Positions 42,579 through 51,404 of a DNA stretch of 64,000 nucleotides are shown piece after piece. This stretch comes from Planctomycetota bacterium (GTDB lineage Bacteria > Planctomycetota > UBA1135 > UBA2386): the NCBI GenBank assembly GCA_028281765.1, contig JANQJF010000102.1, positions 62,001-126,000 of the forward strand, read 5' to 3'. The position numbers and the translations under genes are program-made. Positions within the stretch are counted from its first letter, which is position 1. Every line of letters starts with the position of its first letter. Below the pieces are notes generated by a model that saw nothing but the letters and a program-made list of their open reading frames with translations, did not search any database and was not told where the DNA came from.

Positions 42579-44471
42579 TCAGTGTGAGGTATGCACCAAT
42601 TCGGTATCTGCGCCCGAAACGGGCAGGCAGAAGCGGAATTCGGTGCGACCAGGTTTCGATCCGGCGAACTCGATCGAACCGCCGTGCGCCTCGACGATCC
42701 GCCGGCAGATCGCGAGTCCGAGCCCGGTTCCGGAGGAGCGCGTCGTAAAGTACGGCTCGAACAGCCGGTGCTTCGTCTCGACGTCTTCGATCCCCGCGCC
42801 CGAATCGACGACGGAAAACCAGACTCGGCCTCGCTCGACCCGCGCCGACACACGGACGCTGCCGTTTACCCCGGCGGCTTCGAGCGCGTTCTGCACAAGG
42901 TTGCGGAACACTTGCTGAATCTCTTGCCGATCGACGTCGACGACTTCGCTGCCATCGAACGCGTCGAACTCGAGCGCGACCCCACTCTCGACCGTCGCGA
43001 CGAAGTCGCGCTCGGCCGCTCGCAGCACGTCGACGACCGACGTCGTCTGAGGCTGCCGGTCGACCTCTCCGGCGAACTGACGGAAGTCGGTCGCGATGCG
43101 CGCGAGGGCGTCCGTCTGCTCGTGCACGGTACGCGCGAGGCGGTCGACGAGCTCCGGCAGCCGATCGCTCTTCTCGCGGTTCGCGCGCAGGAGCAGCTGC
43201 GCACTCATCCGCATCGGCGTCAGCGGGTTCTTGATCTCGTGCGCGACCTGGCGCGCCATCTCCGCCCACGCGGCCTGGCGCTCGGCGTCGCGCAGCTGGT
43301 CACGGCTGCGCGCCACTTCGCTCGCCATGTCGTTGAACGCGCGGCCGAGATCGGCGAGTTCGTGACGACCTTGCGCCGGCACGCGCGCATCCAGATCGCC
43401 CGCGGAGATCCGCTCGGTCGCCAGCGCGAGGCGTCGCACCGGACGCAGGATCGCGCGCGACGCGACCAGCGCCCACACGACCAGGATCGCCGCGACGATG
43501 ATCGTCTCGAACAGCAGCACGCGCTGGAACTGGCGGCTCTGCCGGAAGAGGTCCGCATCGCTCGCCGCGACGGCGCAGCGCCACTCGATCGAGCCCGCGA
43601 TGTTCGGAACTCGGTGCACGCCGGCGAGCCAGCCGTCGTCTTCTTCCTCGAAGTGAAAGACCCACGAGGCGGGAACGTCTCGCGCAGGATCCGGCGACTC
43701 GCTCTCCGGCGCGACTCCGAAGCGACCGCCGTAGTCGGTCCGATCGCTGTGGGCGAGGATTCGATCATCCTGGTCGAGCACGAACGCGCGCACGCTCGGA
43801 AACTCACGCGCGAGGTCCTCGCGCTGCGCGTCGATCTCGCTCTGCACGATGACCCACCGCTTGAGCGCGAGCACGACGCCGAGCTTGCCTCCAGCGTAGA
43901 CCGGGAACGCCAGGCCGAAGCTGTAGTCCGCGGGATTCCGCGACGGCTTCGTCGTGTCTCGATGCAGGAACGGCGACAGGTGTCGATCCAGCCACGCCTG
44001 CCCGGACACCGCCTCACCGGAGTCGTCGACGATCTCCTGGAACCAGTCGTGCTCACTCACGCTGCGCGGTCGAAACGCCGCCCGCGCGGCCTGCGTCGGC
44101 ACGTCCTGTTCGAGGCTGTCGACGTGACACTGCACCTCCCCCTCCGCGTTCGCGAGGATCACGAGCTGGTACTGCTCGTGGAACGACGGCGAAAGCTCGA
44201 CCTCGTCGCCGAACTCCTCGAACGAGATCTCGCCCTCCAGCGCACGCTCGGCGAAGCTGCGGAACAGCGAACACTCGCGGTAGAACTGCTCGAGACGATT
44301 CGCGAGTCGCGAACCGACGCTCTCGGCCGCGCCCTCCAGCAGCACGCCGACCAGCTCTTCTTGCCGACTGCGCAGACCGTCCCCGGCGAAGCTCGCGAAG
44401 ACGAGAAACGGCACCGCCGTCGACAGCAGCAGCGTCAGGACGAACCGGGTAGTCAGGGAGTGGATGCGCAC
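42579..44471 (-). CDS. NtrY-like sensor histidine kinase with extracytoplasmic sensor
   Basis: A 630-residue membrane kinase. TM1 (about 9-30), a periplasmic dCache-like sensor (about 35-310; HDWFQEIVDDSGEAVSGQAW, KLGVVLALKRWVIVQ), then TM2 (about 325-345). HAMP follows (RPVRRLALATERISAGDLDARV). The H-box is MARQVAHEIKNPLTPMRMSA with His411; NLVQNALEAAGV is the N-box, DSGAGIEDVE G1, and GTGLGLAICRRIVEAHGG G2. The NPLTP H-box is typical of NtrY/NtrB-type kinases. No response regulator gene lies in the window, so it is an orphan here. The GTG start at 44471 follows a TAGGAT hexamer by 11 bases. Confidence 0.92.
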   Translation of the reverse strand: MRIHSLTTRFVLTLLLSTAVPFLVFASFAGDGLRSRQEELVGVLLEGAAESVGSRLANRLEQFYRECSLFRSFAERALEGEISFEEFGDEVELSPSFHEQYQLVILANAEGEVQCHVDSLEQDVPTQAARAAFRPRSVSEHDWFQEIVDDSGEAVSGQAWLDRHLSPFLHRDTTKPSRNPADYSFGLAFPVYAGGKLGVVLALKRWVIVQSEIDAQREDLAREFPSVRAFVLDQDDRILAHSDRTDYGGRFGVAPESESPDPARDVPASWVFHFEEEDDGWLAGVHRVPNIAGSIEWRCAVAASDADLFRQSRQFQRVLLFETIIVAAILVVWALVASRAILRPVRRLALATERISAGDLDARVPAQGRHELADLGRAFNDMASEVARSRDQLRDAERQAAWAEMARQVAHEIKNPLTPMRMSAQLLLRANREKSDRLPELVDRLARTVHEQTDALARIATDFRQFAGEVDRQPQTTSVVDVLRAAERDFVATVESGVALEFDAFDGSEVVDVDRQEIQQVFRNLVQNALEAAGVNGSVRVSARVERGRVWFSVVDSGAGIEDVETKHRLFEPYFTTRSSGTGLGLAICRRIVEAHGGSIEFAGSKPGRTEFRFCLPVSGADTELVHTSH

Positions 44472-44482
44472 CGCGTGCGCCT

Positions 44483-44488
44483 ATCCTA
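44483..44488 (-). promoter_or_regulatory. -10-like hexamer for the histidine kinase gene
   Basis: TAGGAT on the minus strand lies 11 bases before the GTG at 44471, within the 35-bp gap after the TPR lipoprotein gene. No Shine-Dalgarno is present. Confidence 0.3.
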
Positions 44489-44506
44489 CGGCCCGCGATC
44501 CCCGCG

Positions 44507-45796
44507 CTACTGCGATTCCGACTTCGCTTCGGAATCCGTGTCGCGCGCGGCGCGAAGCCGCTGCAGGCGAGCGCCGAGATCCGAGTACTTCGCGTAGTGG
44601 AGCTCCGCGTCCTCGTAGTGCTCGAGAGCCTCGTCGCTCTTGCCCGCTTCCTCCGCGGCGACGCCGAGATCGTAGGACTCCTTCGCGAGGTCGATCGAAG
44701 CGCGCAGGTCGTCCATGCGAGCCTTCACGTCGAGGAACCCCGGGTAGTCGGCGTCGATCGATGCGTAGCGCTCCGCCGCTTCCTCGTAGAAGCCCTGAAA
44801 CTGCAGATCCTTCGCCGCGACGTACTTGTCGCCGTACTCCTTGTCGCGCGTGAGCAGCAGCAACTCGTTGTACTTCAGTCGCTCCGAGGCGCTCTTCTCG
44901 AAGGCCTGGTCGATGAGCTCACGCGCCTTCTCGTAGTCGCCACGGAACAACGCGAGCTCGCCCTCCTCGGCGAGCTGCTGCGCTGCGACCTCGACCTCAC
45001 ACTGCGCGATGCGATCCGCGACGCCGGGGAACTCCGCGTCCTGCTTCTGCACCCACTGGTAGTCGATCATCGCCGCGCCGTAGTGCCCCTTGTCCTGCAT
45101 CTCCTTCGCACGCTGGAACCGGATCTCGTGAAGCCGCACCGCGGCTTCCGCGCGCGACGATTCGGCGTTCTCGTGCGTCGGGTCGGCCTCGAGCGCGATC
45201 AGCATGTGGTACTCGGTCTGCCCGAACAGCTGCTCGGCGAGCGCCCGCACACCGGCGATGTAGCGATCGCTCGCCTTCGCCCGACGCTTCTCCCAGGCGT
45301 CGGCGACCCGCTGGAGCCCTTCCTTGGCGAGCGGATACCCCGGCCGGAACGTCAGGGCTTCGTGGTACGCGACGAGCGCGGTCTCGAGATCGTCCTCGAA
45401 CATGGCGCTGTCGCCACGAACGACGGCGGCGGCGGCCAGCTTGGTCTTCGCCTTGTGCACCCAGCGCTTGGCGGTCTCGTGATCCGGCTCGACGGCGAGC
45501 ACCTTGGCCAGATCTTCGAGGGCGAGTGAGTCCTCGTTCGCGAACACCCGCATTTGCGCCCGCTTCATCAGATAGGCGATCCGGTACGGCCAGTAGAGCT
45601 TCTGGACCTCGGGACCGTCGTCGCCCTCCGCCCGAGCCGCCTGCAGGCAGTAGAACGCCTGGTAGAAGTTGCCCCTGGCGAAGTAGCCCTTCCCGCGCTC
45701 GATCCAGGTCGCGCCCGGGGATGCGCAGGACCCCGAGATGAGAGCCAAGACGGCAAGACAGACGAACTTACGTTGGATCTGGAGCATTCGCGGCAT
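44507..45796 (-). CDS. TPR-type exported (possible lipoprotein) protein
   Basis: A 429-residue protein with a hydrophobic N-terminus ending LISGSC (possible lipidation, imperfect lipobox), then helical repeats to the end. TPR-like units include GKGYFARGNFYQAFYCLQAAR, LEDLAKVLAVEPDHETAKRWV, DDLETALVAYHEALTFRPGYP, DKGHYGAAMIDYQWVQ, GDYEKARELIDQAF and AGKSDEALEHYEDAELHYAKY. It is a protein-binding scaffold in the periplasm. It lies between the Ser/Thr kinase and the histidine kinase on the same strand and may belong with them. Several starts are possible; the ATG at 45796 or 45787 fits the signal sequence. Confidence 0.82.
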   Translation of the reverse strand: MPRMLQIQRKFVCLAVLALISGSCASPGATWIERGKGYFARGNFYQAFYCLQAARAEGDDGPEVQKLYWPYRIAYLMKRAQMRVFANEDSLALEDLAKVLAVEPDHETAKRWVHKAKTKLAAAAVVRGDSAMFEDDLETALVAYHEALTFRPGYPLAKEGLQRVADAWEKRRAKASDRYIAGVRALAEQLFGQTEYHMLIALEADPTHENAESSRAEAAVRLHEIRFQRAKEMQDKGHYGAAMIDYQWVQKQDAEFPGVADRIAQCEVEVAAQQLAEEGELALFRGDYEKARELIDQAFEKSASERLKYNELLLLTRDKEYGDKYVAAKDLQFQGFYEEAAERYASIDADYPGFLDVKARMDDLRASIDLAKESYDLGVAAEEAGKSDEALEHYEDAELHYAKYSDLGARLQRLRAARDTDSEAKSESQ

Positions 45797-45905
45797 CCGG
45801 CGGACCGCCTGAGACGACGGTGGGTCGCCCATCTTCCGCGGGATTCTCGCCGACTCAAGGGGATTCGAGCGGGCGCGCTGCTCCTGGCGCGCCCGGGAGC
45901 CGGCC

Positions 45906-46835
45906 TCAGGCCCGGCCGATGTATTCCTCGAGGTCGGTCCGGAGCTCGTCCAGGCCGTAGCTCGGCACCGTGATGCACCGGTAGACGATTCGCTCGAGCT
46001 CGGGCGGCGTCTTCGGGTTGAGCATCTGCGGCGGACAGTAGCTGTAGAAGAACGACAGCGACAGCCGCACGGTCTCCCCACCGGTCGGGTTGCCGGCGTA
46101 TTCCCACGGCACCTCGTCGAACGGCAGGGTGCCGGTCAGGATCTCGTAGATCATGATCCCGATCGCCATGACGTCCGCTTTGGAGTTCTCGAGCAGCAGC
46201 GGGTTGTAGTGCGGGGTCATCGTGACCGCGCCGTTGCTCGCACGCCGCATCGCCGGGTCGATCAGCACGACCTTGCCACTCGGCTTGACGATGATGTTCT
46301 CGGGCTTGAGGTCGCCGTGGAACTCGAGGCCGGACCCGTCGCGCAGCGACTGGAGCGCGCGCACGATCGTCAGGAACCAGTTGAGGTGGATCCCTTCGAG
46401 GCTGCGGATCTTCTCGCGCAGCGTCTTGCCGCGAACGTAGTCCAAGACGAGAACCGGCCGGTTCTCCCACGTCGTGCGCTCGCGCAAGCGCACGAGATTG
46501 CAGGAGTCACTGGACTCCAACTGTTCGGCTTCCGAGTCGAACGCGCTGAGGACTTCGTGCTCGTCGAACAAGTCGATCCGCACGCCGCCCGCATCGAAGA
46601 ACAACGCTTCGGCCGGCAATTCGTCGGGGCTGATGCCTTCTGGCGTCCGCCGCGAGCAGACCTCGAGCAGTCGCGTCACCTGACGACCGCCACCCGAAAC
46701 GTGGCCGATCTTCAATGCGACGCGCTCGCCGGTCTCCTCGTTGCGGGCCTGGAAGACCGAGGCGAAGCCGCCCCTCCCCAGGAACCGGTCGATCCGGTAC
46801 CCGCACACGACCTCTCCGATCGCGAGTTTCATCAT
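45906..46835 (-). CDS. Cytoplasmic Ser/Thr protein kinase
   Basis: A 309-residue eukaryotic-type kinase of the Hanks family without a membrane anchor. The glycine loop is LGRGGFASVFQA and the ATP lysine is in ERVALKIG. A loop insert of about 60 residues follows (VCSRRTPEGISPDELPAEAL). The catalytic loop is FHGDLKPENIIV (HGD for HRD, with Asp, Lys and Asn kept). DFG is replaced by DPA in VVLIDPAMRRAS, keeping the metal Asp. The activation segment is short and lacks APE (MTPHYNPLLLENSKADVMAIGIMIYEILTG). Activity is plausible but regulation by activation-loop phosphorylation is doubtful. The ATG at 46835 directly precedes the kinase domain. Confidence 0.88.
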   Translation of the reverse strand: MMKLAIGEVVCGYRIDRFLGRGGFASVFQARNEETGERVALKIGHVSGGGRQVTRLLEVCSRRTPEGISPDELPAEALFFDAGGVRIDLFDEHEVLSAFDSEAEQLESSDSCNLVRLRERTTWENRPVLVLDYVRGKTLREKIRSLEGIHLNWFLTIVRALQSLRDGSGLEFHGDLKPENIIVKPSGKVVLIDPAMRRASNGAVTMTPHYNPLLLENSKADVMAIGIMIYEILTGTLPFDEVPWEYAGNPTGGETVRLSLSFFYSYCPPQMLNPKTPPELERIVYRCITVPSYGLDELRTDLEEYIGRA

Positions 46836-47026
46836 CCGTTGGTGCTCTATTCCCCGTTGCAGAAAGCCCTTGAGAGGACTTCTCCCGCTTTTTCGACTTC
46901 CGTTCTTTGGAAACCTTAGGTGTTGGACCAGCGGGGCTTAGGCGCATGCGGAAACTGCCGATCGGATCGGTCGGTCAGCCGCAGTCCGGATTGTGGAAGC
47001 CTTTTCGAATCGCAGTGTCGCGAGAT

Positions 47027-47455
47027 TCACCGCAACGAAAACGGAGTGGGTGCACTTCGTACATCTCGTGTGCCGATCGCCTCCGCGTGCCAGTGATATC
47101 GAACATCCGCGCGAAGCCCGCGCGCCCAACTCGCGGGCGGCGACCACTGATGGCCTTCGATATCCGGCCCGGTCTTTACCAGATCGAAGTCCGCGTTCGT
47201 GACCACGACGCGCCAGGTGGTCTCACGACGCGTGGTCTCCCACGAGAAGCGGAGCCGCGCACGGGAAACCGGACCGAGGGGCTCGACTCCACGGGGCGCA
47301 AGTCGCTCCGGGGAAATGGCCGAAGTACCGTCCAGTTCTGACCTTGGTATCGGATAATCAGGGTCCAACGCTACGACAGCCGCGATGCCCATGAGCATCG
47401 CCCCGAGGACGATGTTCCAAGGGAAAGGCCGATCCGCTTTCGTTTCCCCATCCAT
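47027..47455 (-). CDS. Small membrane-anchored protein with periplasmic beta domain
   Basis: A 142-residue protein: a short charged N-terminus, one membrane helix (about 12-30, WNIVLGAMLMGIAAVVAL) and a C-terminal beta domain. The latter has GPVSRARLRFSWETT, TTWRVVVTNADFDLV and ADVRYHWHAEAIGTRDV, the W..V strand pattern seen in the C-terminal domain of membrane anti-sigma-like and fibronectin-like planctomycete proteins. It is an N-in, C-out topology by charge. It precedes the Ser/Thr kinase by 191 bp on the same strand and could be an anchoring or sensing partner. The ATG at 47455 is only 22 bp from the divergent start at 47478. Confidence 0.62.
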   Translation of the reverse strand: MDGETKADRPFPWNIVLGAMLMGIAAVVALDPDYPIPRSELDGTSAISPERLAPRGVEPLGPVSRARLRFSWETTRRETTWRVVVTNADFDLVKTGPDIEGHQWSPPASWARGLRADVRYHWHAEAIGTRDVRSAPTPFSLR

Positions 47456-47464
47456 CACCAGAAC

Positions 47465-47470
47465 TATCGG
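47465..47470 (+). promoter_or_regulatory. -10-like hexamer between divergent starts
   Basis: TATCGG lies 7 bases before the ATG at 47478. The whole region between the two start codons is 22 bp, so both promoters must overlap the opposite coding sequence or each other. No Shine-Dalgarno is seen for either gene. Confidence 0.3.
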
Positions 47471-47477
47471 ACATTCG

Positions 47478-49280
47478 ATGCCATCGACTGTTCTGAGCTC
47501 GTGCGTTCGCGTCGCGGCGATCGCCTCGATCCTCCTGATTGCCGGTTGCAGCGGCAGTAGCGGCGGCGGCAGCACTCCGCCGACGATCGTCACGGCTGCA
47601 TTCGTCGGCGCGGGAGGAAACCCCGCGGCCGGCGACACTCTCGTCATCACGGTGTCCAAGCCTTCGACACTCGAGTCCGGCAGAGTCCTCGACGACACGG
47701 ACTTCGCGCTGTCCAGCGGGACACTCGGAACGGTGTCGACCGCTCCGACCGCGCTGTCGAGCACGAGCTTCCAGATCACGCTCGGTACGGGCGTGACGTT
47801 CCAACCCGGCACGACCACGATCGTGTTCAGTGACGACCAGGACGCGCTCCGTTCGACCGACGGCCAGTCGGCGAAGGGCGGCACGCCACGGACGATCACC
47901 GCGGGCGACGGCGACGCCCCGACACTCTCGGACTTCACGCTCGACAACGTCGACGACGCGCTCGCGGGTCAGGGCAACGCCGGTGGAACGCTGCAGGTCC
48001 CGATCACCGGATTCACGATCGATCTCACCCATACGGATCCGACGAACCCGATCGATTCGAGCCGCACGTTCATCGCGTCGAACGTGAACGTCAGCGTGAA
48101 CGGCGCGAACCGAGAAGCAGGTCAGAACCTCGCGGACGCCCTGACGCTGACTTCGGGCACCAACTCCTCTTCCTACCTCGTGCCGGACACGGTCCGATTC
48201 CAGGAAGGAGAGCAGACGCTCCTCGCGATCGTGTCGGACGTCACGGGGATGAGCTCGACGTCGTCGACGTTCCGCTTCCGCGTGCGCAACATGGCGAACG
48301 AGTTCCGCCCGTTCGAGTCCGGCCAGACCTGGTTCCTCGACCTGTCGCGTGATGTCGAGTCGATCGACACGTCGCTCAACACGAGCCCGGTCGCGGACGC
48401 CACGCCCGACTTCAACGAGATCCTGTTCGCAGCCGGCCTACAGAACGCGACCACGATCCAGAACGTGCAGGGTGCAAAGGACAGCAACGAAGTCGTCGTC
48501 GACCTCTTGAAGACCCGCATCCTCGCCGAGCTGACCACGCTCTTCAGCGGCGCGAACGTTTCGTTCACATTCGACTCGTCGGGATCGTTTCCCAGCGGGG
48601 AATCGAGCGTGCCGTACGCCGACTTCTCGTTCTCGCAGATCTGCATCGCCGGCTCTTCCGGGAGCAACAACAACATCCTCGGCTCCGCGCTGTTCGATCC
48701 GAGCAACACGCGCCAGGAGGACAACTGTCAGACGGCGTTCGGCGTGAACGACTCGCGCCTCGGCGTCTTCCCGCACGCGGCGATGCGACTCGGCGTGCTG
48801 TCCGGCGCTTCGAGCGACTTCCACGTCACGTTCGATCCCCTGGCGCCCGCCTTCAGCGTGACGCCCGGCACACCGATCGGCGCGGACACAGGCGATGGCG
48901 CGCGCCTCGTCGAGGTCCTGAACGGCACCAACACGGGCAACGACAACCGCATCACCGTCATGGACACCGCCATCCGCAAGATGGCGCGGCTCGTCGCCGT
49001 CGTCACGGCGCACGAGTGCGGCCACTCGATGGGGCTCGTCGCGAACGGTCCGATGCCCCAGGGCCTCTACGGCAACGACGCCTCCAACTTCCCGCTGTCC
49101 GGCAACCAGCCGTCGACCAACGCGGACGGTCACATCCAAAACACCGCGCTGTTTCCCGACGGCGCGCAGAACGTGATGAGCCCCGCGATCAATTTCGAAG
49201 CCGCCCAGTCGGCGTTCACCGTGTTCAACAGCCTCAACCTCGCGTACCTGCGTGAACGAGCCTTCTATGTTCCCGAATAG
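47478..49280 (+). CDS. Metzincin-like metalloprotease lipoprotein
   Basis: A 600-residue lipoprotein with lipobox LLIAGC (Cys about 21) and a Gly/Ser linker. Residues 35-290 contain beta-rich Ig-like segments (FVGAGGNPAAGDTLVITVSKP; LSDFTLDNVDDALAG). The C-terminal 300 residues contain VTAHECGHSMGLVANG (HExxH at 512-516), with the Gly of HExxHxxG kept and a following NVMSPAINFE that can serve as a Met-turn. The third zinc ligand expected three residues after the Gly is Ala, so the ligand must come from elsewhere, for example the downstream DGHIQN His. It is probably a surface protease, but reduced or lost activity cannot be excluded. A TATCGG lies 7 bases before the ATG. Confidence 0.8.
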   Translation: MPSTVLSSCVRVAAIASILLIAGCSGSSGGGSTPPTIVTAAFVGAGGNPAAGDTLVITVSKPSTLESGRVLDDTDFALSSGTLGTVSTAPTALSSTSFQITLGTGVTFQPGTTTIVFSDDQDALRSTDGQSAKGGTPRTITAGDGDAPTLSDFTLDNVDDALAGQGNAGGTLQVPITGFTIDLTHTDPTNPIDSSRTFIASNVNVSVNGANREAGQNLADALTLTSGTNSSSYLVPDTVRFQEGEQTLLAIVSDVTGMSSTSSTFRFRVRNMANEFRPFESGQTWFLDLSRDVESIDTSLNTSPVADATPDFNEILFAAGLQNATTIQNVQGAKDSNEVVVDLLKTRILAELTTLFSGANVSFTFDSSGSFPSGESSVPYADFSFSQICIAGSSGSNNNILGSALFDPSNTRQEDNCQTAFGVNDSRLGVFPHAAMRLGVLSGASSDFHVTFDPLAPAFSVTPGTPIGADTGDGARLVEVLNGTNTGNDNRITVMDTAIRKMARLVAVVTAHECGHSMGLVANGPMPQGLYGNDASNFPLSGNQPSTNADGHIQNTALFPDGAQNVMSPAINFEAAQSAFTVFNSLNLAYLRERAFYVPE

Positions 49281-50277
49281 TCACCGCACGTGGTCTCTCG
49301 CCGCCTTGATCGGCGCGGCCTGCACGATGGCCCTCCCGGCACAGAATCTGCGCCACGGCATCTGGAACGCCGATCTCGTGGTCGTCGCGCAGCTCCAGGG
49401 CGTCCGCCCCCTCGGGAACGACGCGTTCCTGCACACGCTGAAGCCCCTGCGCACCCTCAAGGGCGATCCAGTCGCGCAGATGACGATCGTCGAGGACAAG
49501 CGCATCAGCGACCAGCCGAAGCCCGTCGCCGGCAAGCCCCGCATCTACTGCCTCAAGTTCGCGACGAACGTCGACGCGCCCTCGCGGTTCGCTCCGTACT
49601 TCCGCATGGCCGGGTTCTTGGGCGATCACCCGCTCGTCAGCGAAGATCCGGAGAAGCCGAACACCGCGGAGAAGCTGACTGCGCTGCTGATCGCGTCTGA
49701 GCAGGGCGCGTCACCCGCCGACACCTGCCGCGCGATCGTCGACCTCGCGCTGACCGGCGAAGGCGCTGCCGCGACGGAGGCCGCGCAAGTGCTCCGCGAG
49801 CGTGCGGTGCTCCGCGGCAAGCTCGACGCGCTGCAGAAGAGCGACCTCCTGTCCCGCGCGGTCGGTGAGATGAAGGACCAGCAGCGCCGCATCGCGCTCG
49901 CGTCGCTGTGCGCCGAACTCCGCATGCGCGGCGTCATCGACGCCCTGTGCATGTCCCTCGAGAGTGCGCCCGATCGCGACTTCGCACGGTGCCTGGGCCG
50001 ACTGTCGAAGTTCCTACACGGAGAAGAAGCGCTAGAGATCCTGCGCCCGCACATCACGCGTGCGCGCAAGGAGGCCGCACGGGAACACCTGATGCTCGCG
50101 CTCGGCGCGACCGAGACCGAACGCGCACTCGACGCCCTCCTCCAACACAAGCGCGTCCACGGCCAGTCCGCGGCGCTCGACGCCGCGCTGCGGGCGCATG
50201 GCACGCCGCGCGCGATGGCTGCGATCGAGAAGAAGCCCGCCTCGAAGCCCACCGCCGATCGCAAGGACTCGAAGTAG
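49267..50277 (+). CDS. Exported helical-repeat protein of unknown function
   Basis: A 336-residue protein with a signal peptide (SLAALIGAACTMALPAQ). A beta-rich first part (ADLVVVAQLQGVRPLGND, YCLKFATNVDAPSRFAPYF) is followed from about residue 130 by alpha-helical repeats resembling HEAT-like pairs (TCRAIVDLALTGEGAAATEAA, AVGEMKDQQRRIALASLCAEL, REHLMLALGATETERAL). A Lys-rich tail ends it. I do not recognise a family. The ATG at 49267 lies within the last codons of the protease gene, so the two are co-transcribed; a GTG at 49252 is an alternative. Its stop abuts that of the convergent gene with no base between. Confidence 0.78.
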   Translation: MFPNSHRTWSLAALIGAACTMALPAQNLRHGIWNADLVVVAQLQGVRPLGNDAFLHTLKPLRTLKGDPVAQMTIVEDKRISDQPKPVAGKPRIYCLKFATNVDAPSRFAPYFRMAGFLGDHPLVSEDPEKPNTAEKLTALLIASEQGASPADTCRAIVDLALTGEGAAATEAAQVLRERAVLRGKLDALQKSDLLSRAVGEMKDQQRRIALASLCAELRMRGVIDALCMSLESAPDRDFARCLGRLSKFLHGEEALEILRPHITRARKEAAREHLMLALGATETERALDALLQHKRVHGQSAALDAALRAHGTPRAMAAIEKKPASKPTADRKDSK

Positions 50278-51318
50278 TCAGCGCACGCGTCGCGGCGAGT
50301 ACTCGACGCGCACGCCGCGCTGGAAGTAGCGCGGACGGCCCGGCTCGTTCGCGTCCTGTCGCACGAGCTGCAGCATCGCGCTCTGGCCGCAGATCCACTC
50401 GGCCACCGGCAGCGCTGCGCTCGGTGCCGTCAGCTTCAGCATGACGACGCTCTTGGGCCGCTCTTCGAGTTCGAGCCGCATGTCGCCGAACATCGGCACG
50501 ACGGTCCCCACCACGGCGCCCTCCGGCGGCCTCTGGGCACCGCGCACGAACAGCCGCGGCGCGAGCTTCGCGAGCAGCTGCCCGGCCTTGGGCCCGTCCG
50601 GATACTCCGTGGACTTCTTGGGAAGCCGACGCGGCAACTCCGTGAGCGACTCGGACAACGCATCACCGACCACGACGTAGCGTCGCTCGGGGAACTCGCG
50701 CCGTCGCTCGGCCGGACAGAAGATCCGCTCGCAGAGCACGAGCGGGCCGCGCTCCGTGCACCGATAGAGGACGTCCCCGTCGCCGAGCACGTGATACGTC
50801 AGCCCGCTCGACGGCAGACTGGGATCCCGACGATGGGCTGCCGTCCGGACGCGTCGGCGCGACTGCCACAGCATGCGCTTGGTGTTCGCATCCTCGACAC
50901 CGACGGTCCGCAGCGGCTCGCGCCCCGCAGAACCGGACGGCTTCGAAACGACCCGGGTCCCGTCGGCGAGCACGAGATCGATGCCGTGCAGGGCCGGCAG
51001 GGTCGCCCCGGCGCCACGCACGTGCACGCGACACCGACGGTCGACCAAAAGCTCGACGCCGGACGGGAAGTCGACCTTGACACCCTCCGGCGCGACGCGG
51101 ACGAGCGCCCCACCGATCGTTCGGTGCGACGTCATGCCGAGCTGACCTCGCGCGCGGACTTCGAGATTCGGGCGGAAACCCCCGTCGCCGAGCTCATACG
51201 CGTGAGTGGGTAGTCGCCCATCGTGCAACGCACCCGTCACGACGACGAGATCCGTGGCGGTGGTGGCACCCTGAGGCGCCGCGAGACACAGCATCGCGAA
51301 TGTGGTGAAGCTCGACAC
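50278..51318 (-). CDS. Exported protein of unknown function
   Basis: A 346-residue protein with a weak signal peptide (SSFTTFAMLCLAAPQG). Charged beta-strand segments follow: DLVVVTGALHDGRLPTHAYEL, GVELLVDRRCRVHVRGAG, GIDLVLADGTRVVSKPSG, GLTYHVLGDGDVLYRC and PEGAVVGTVVPMFGDMRLEL. No known domain or catalytic motif is evident. The start is taken as GTG at 51318, because the ATG at 51294 would leave too short a signal. It is monocistronic and convergent with the helical-repeat gene. Composition and codon pattern match the neighbours, so it is a genuine gene without a recognised function. Confidence 0.72.
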   Translation of the reverse strand: MSSFTTFAMLCLAAPQGATTATDLVVVTGALHDGRLPTHAYELGDGGFRPNLEVRARGQLGMTSHRTIGGALVRVAPEGVKVDFPSGVELLVDRRCRVHVRGAGATLPALHGIDLVLADGTRVVSKPSGSAGREPLRTVGVEDANTKRMLWQSRRRVRTAAHRRDPSLPSSGLTYHVLGDGDVLYRCTERGPLVLCERIFCPAERRREFPERRYVVVGDALSESLTELPRRLPKKSTEYPDGPKAGQLLAKLAPRLFVRGAQRPPEGAVVGTVVPMFGDMRLELEERPKSVVMLKLTAPSAALPVAEWICGQSAMLQLVRQDANEPGRPRYFQRGVRVEYSPRRVR

Positions 51319-51393
51319 ACCCGTCTCATCGGCGTTTCGGGCGGCCGGAGATGAGCGTTCACCTTGCGATGGAGGCAGCCAATGCCGAAAACA

Positions 51394-51399
51394 TATGAG
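51394..51399 (+). promoter_or_regulatory. -10-like hexamer for the GT-C membrane protein
   Basis: TATGAG lies 5 bases before the ATG at 51405, with no Shine-Dalgarno. The 86-bp divergent region upstream (51319-51404) shows nothing else distinctive. Confidence 0.33.
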
Positions 51400-51404
51400 T
51401 TCCC

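Noticed and set aside
42482..42853. Upstream extension of the eleven-repeat protein to an in-frame start at 42853
   Set aside because: It would overlap the histidine kinase gene by over 270 bases and place a long basic stretch before the membrane segment; TTG at 42481 has a Shine-Dalgarno.
42591..44597. 668-residue open frame antisense to the histidine kinase
   Set aside because: The minus strand has all kinase boxes in one frame; the plus frame has none.
46907..47341. 144-residue open frame on the plus strand
   Set aside because: It straddles the intergenic region and runs antisense to the small membrane-protein gene, with no motif.
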